64,000 bases of DNA. Origin: an uncultured Collinsella sp. (GTDB taxonomy: Bacteria > Actinomycetota > Coriobacteriia > Coriobacteriales > Coriobacteriaceae). The notes under the pieces were generated by a model. The model was not told where the DNA came from, made no database searches, and saw only the letters and a list, made by a program, of their open reading frames with translations. A program made the translations under genes and the position numbers. The stretch lies in the NCBI GenBank assembly GCA_902490405.1, contig CABUDS010000009.1, forward strand, positions 1-64,000. The letters run 5' to 3'. Below are positions 63,674 through 64,000 of this stretch, piece after piece (the first letter of the stretch is position 1; every line of letters starts with the position of its first letter).

Positions 63674-64000
63674 TTACTCGCCACGGACCAGACGGTCGAA
63701 GGCAACGACGGTAATGGTATCGCCGAGCTCCTTGGAAACCTGCTCAGCGTACTTCTTGATGGTGAGGGAGCTGTCCTTGATGAACTCCTGCTCGGTGAGC
63801 ACGGACTGCTTGTAGAACTTCTCCAGACGGCCAACAGCCATCTTCTCCTGGATAGCCTCGGGCTTACCGGACTCGGCAGCCTGAGCCATGTAGATCTCCT
63901 TCTCGTGCTCAACGGTCTCGGCCGGAACCTGATCGCGGGTAGCGCAAATCGGGGCGACGGCGGCAACCTGAAGGGCAACGTCGTGAGCGAAGGTCTTGAA
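63674..64000 (-). CDS. tsf: Elongation factor Ts (partial, C-terminal part)
   Basis: The last 108 residues of EF-Ts, running off the right edge. They begin FKTFAHDVALQVAAVAPICA and include EHEKEIYMAQAAESGKPEAI and GRLEKFYKQSVLTEQEFIKD, ending TVVAFDRLVRGE. EF-Ts exchanges nucleotide on EF-Tu. The rpsB-tsf-pyrH-frr order is standard; rpsB would lie outside the window. Confidence 0.95.
   Translation of the reverse strand, partial: FKTFAHDVALQVAAVAPICATRDQVPAETVEHEKEIYMAQAAESGKPEAIQEKMAVGRLEKFYKQSVLTEQEFIKDSSLTIKKYAEQVSKELGDTITVVAFDRLVRGE

Overview
The window reads as core chromosome of a high-G+C, anaerobic Coriobacteriia-type actinobacterium, most likely Collinsella. This is inferred from gene content and order, not from a database search. 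Supporting points are an actinobacterial integration host factor (mIHF), a zinc-type ribosomal protein L28, an AdhE fermentation enzyme, a SpoVS protein without sporulation genes, and a LexA box of the CGAAC-N4-GTTCG type. Almost all genes lie on the minus strand in tightly packed operons. Only rpmB, adhE, the phosphotransferase beside it and a truncated membrane acyltransferase are on the plus strand.

Layout from left to right. 1-3036: part of an anaerobic cobalamin operon (cbiF-cbiD-cbiL-cbiG), more G+C-rich than the rest. 3255-3781: a plus-strand cobalamin riboswitch joined to the 3' end of a broken acyltransferase gene, marking an island edge. 3766-7363: hflX-miaA-miaB. 7409-10438: spoVS, a MutL-like GHKL ATPase and rny. 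10696-17391: recX, recA (LexA box inside its promoter), cinA, pgsA, rimO, yajQ and a RodZ-like gene. 17391-21840: ftsK and rnj. 22029-22432: two structured palindromic elements with no coding. 22481-29019: pnp, rpsO, recO, era, dgkA, ybeY and phoH. 29000-41338: mtaB, two dnaJ genes, hemW, dusB, lepA, rpsT, holA, comEC and comEA. 41552-43962: thiI, rpoZ, gmk and mihF. 44202-49525: pyrR-pyrB-pyrC-pyrK-pyrD-pyrF behind a leader with an intrinsic terminator. 49977-51376: rpmB, then a REP-associated tyrosine transposase with REP-like palindromes on both sides. 51527-55028: adhE and a phosphotransferase. 55205-64000: proS, ispG, rseP, dxr, cdsA, uppS, frr, pyrH and the end of tsf.

The gene set is mostly RNA metabolism (RNase Y, RNase J, PNPase, YbeY), tRNA and ribosome modification (MiaA, three methylthiotransferases, ThiI, DusB), translation, DNA repair and uptake, pyrimidine synthesis, and isoprenoid and phospholipid synthesis. 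Translational coupling is frequent: many genes overlap or abut, and several start with GTG or TTG.

The most unusual object is the pair of elements between pnp and rnj. They share a 69-nt core in opposite orientations whose hairpin is kept by compensatory changes. Each core is enclosed by a long perfect inverted repeat, and these repeats differ completely between the two copies apart from the last 7 bp. Other points of interest are the orphan riboswitch, the RAYT/REP locus, a DnaJ protein ending in membrane segments, an RseP with a large insertion, and a repeated short motif in the FtsK linker.
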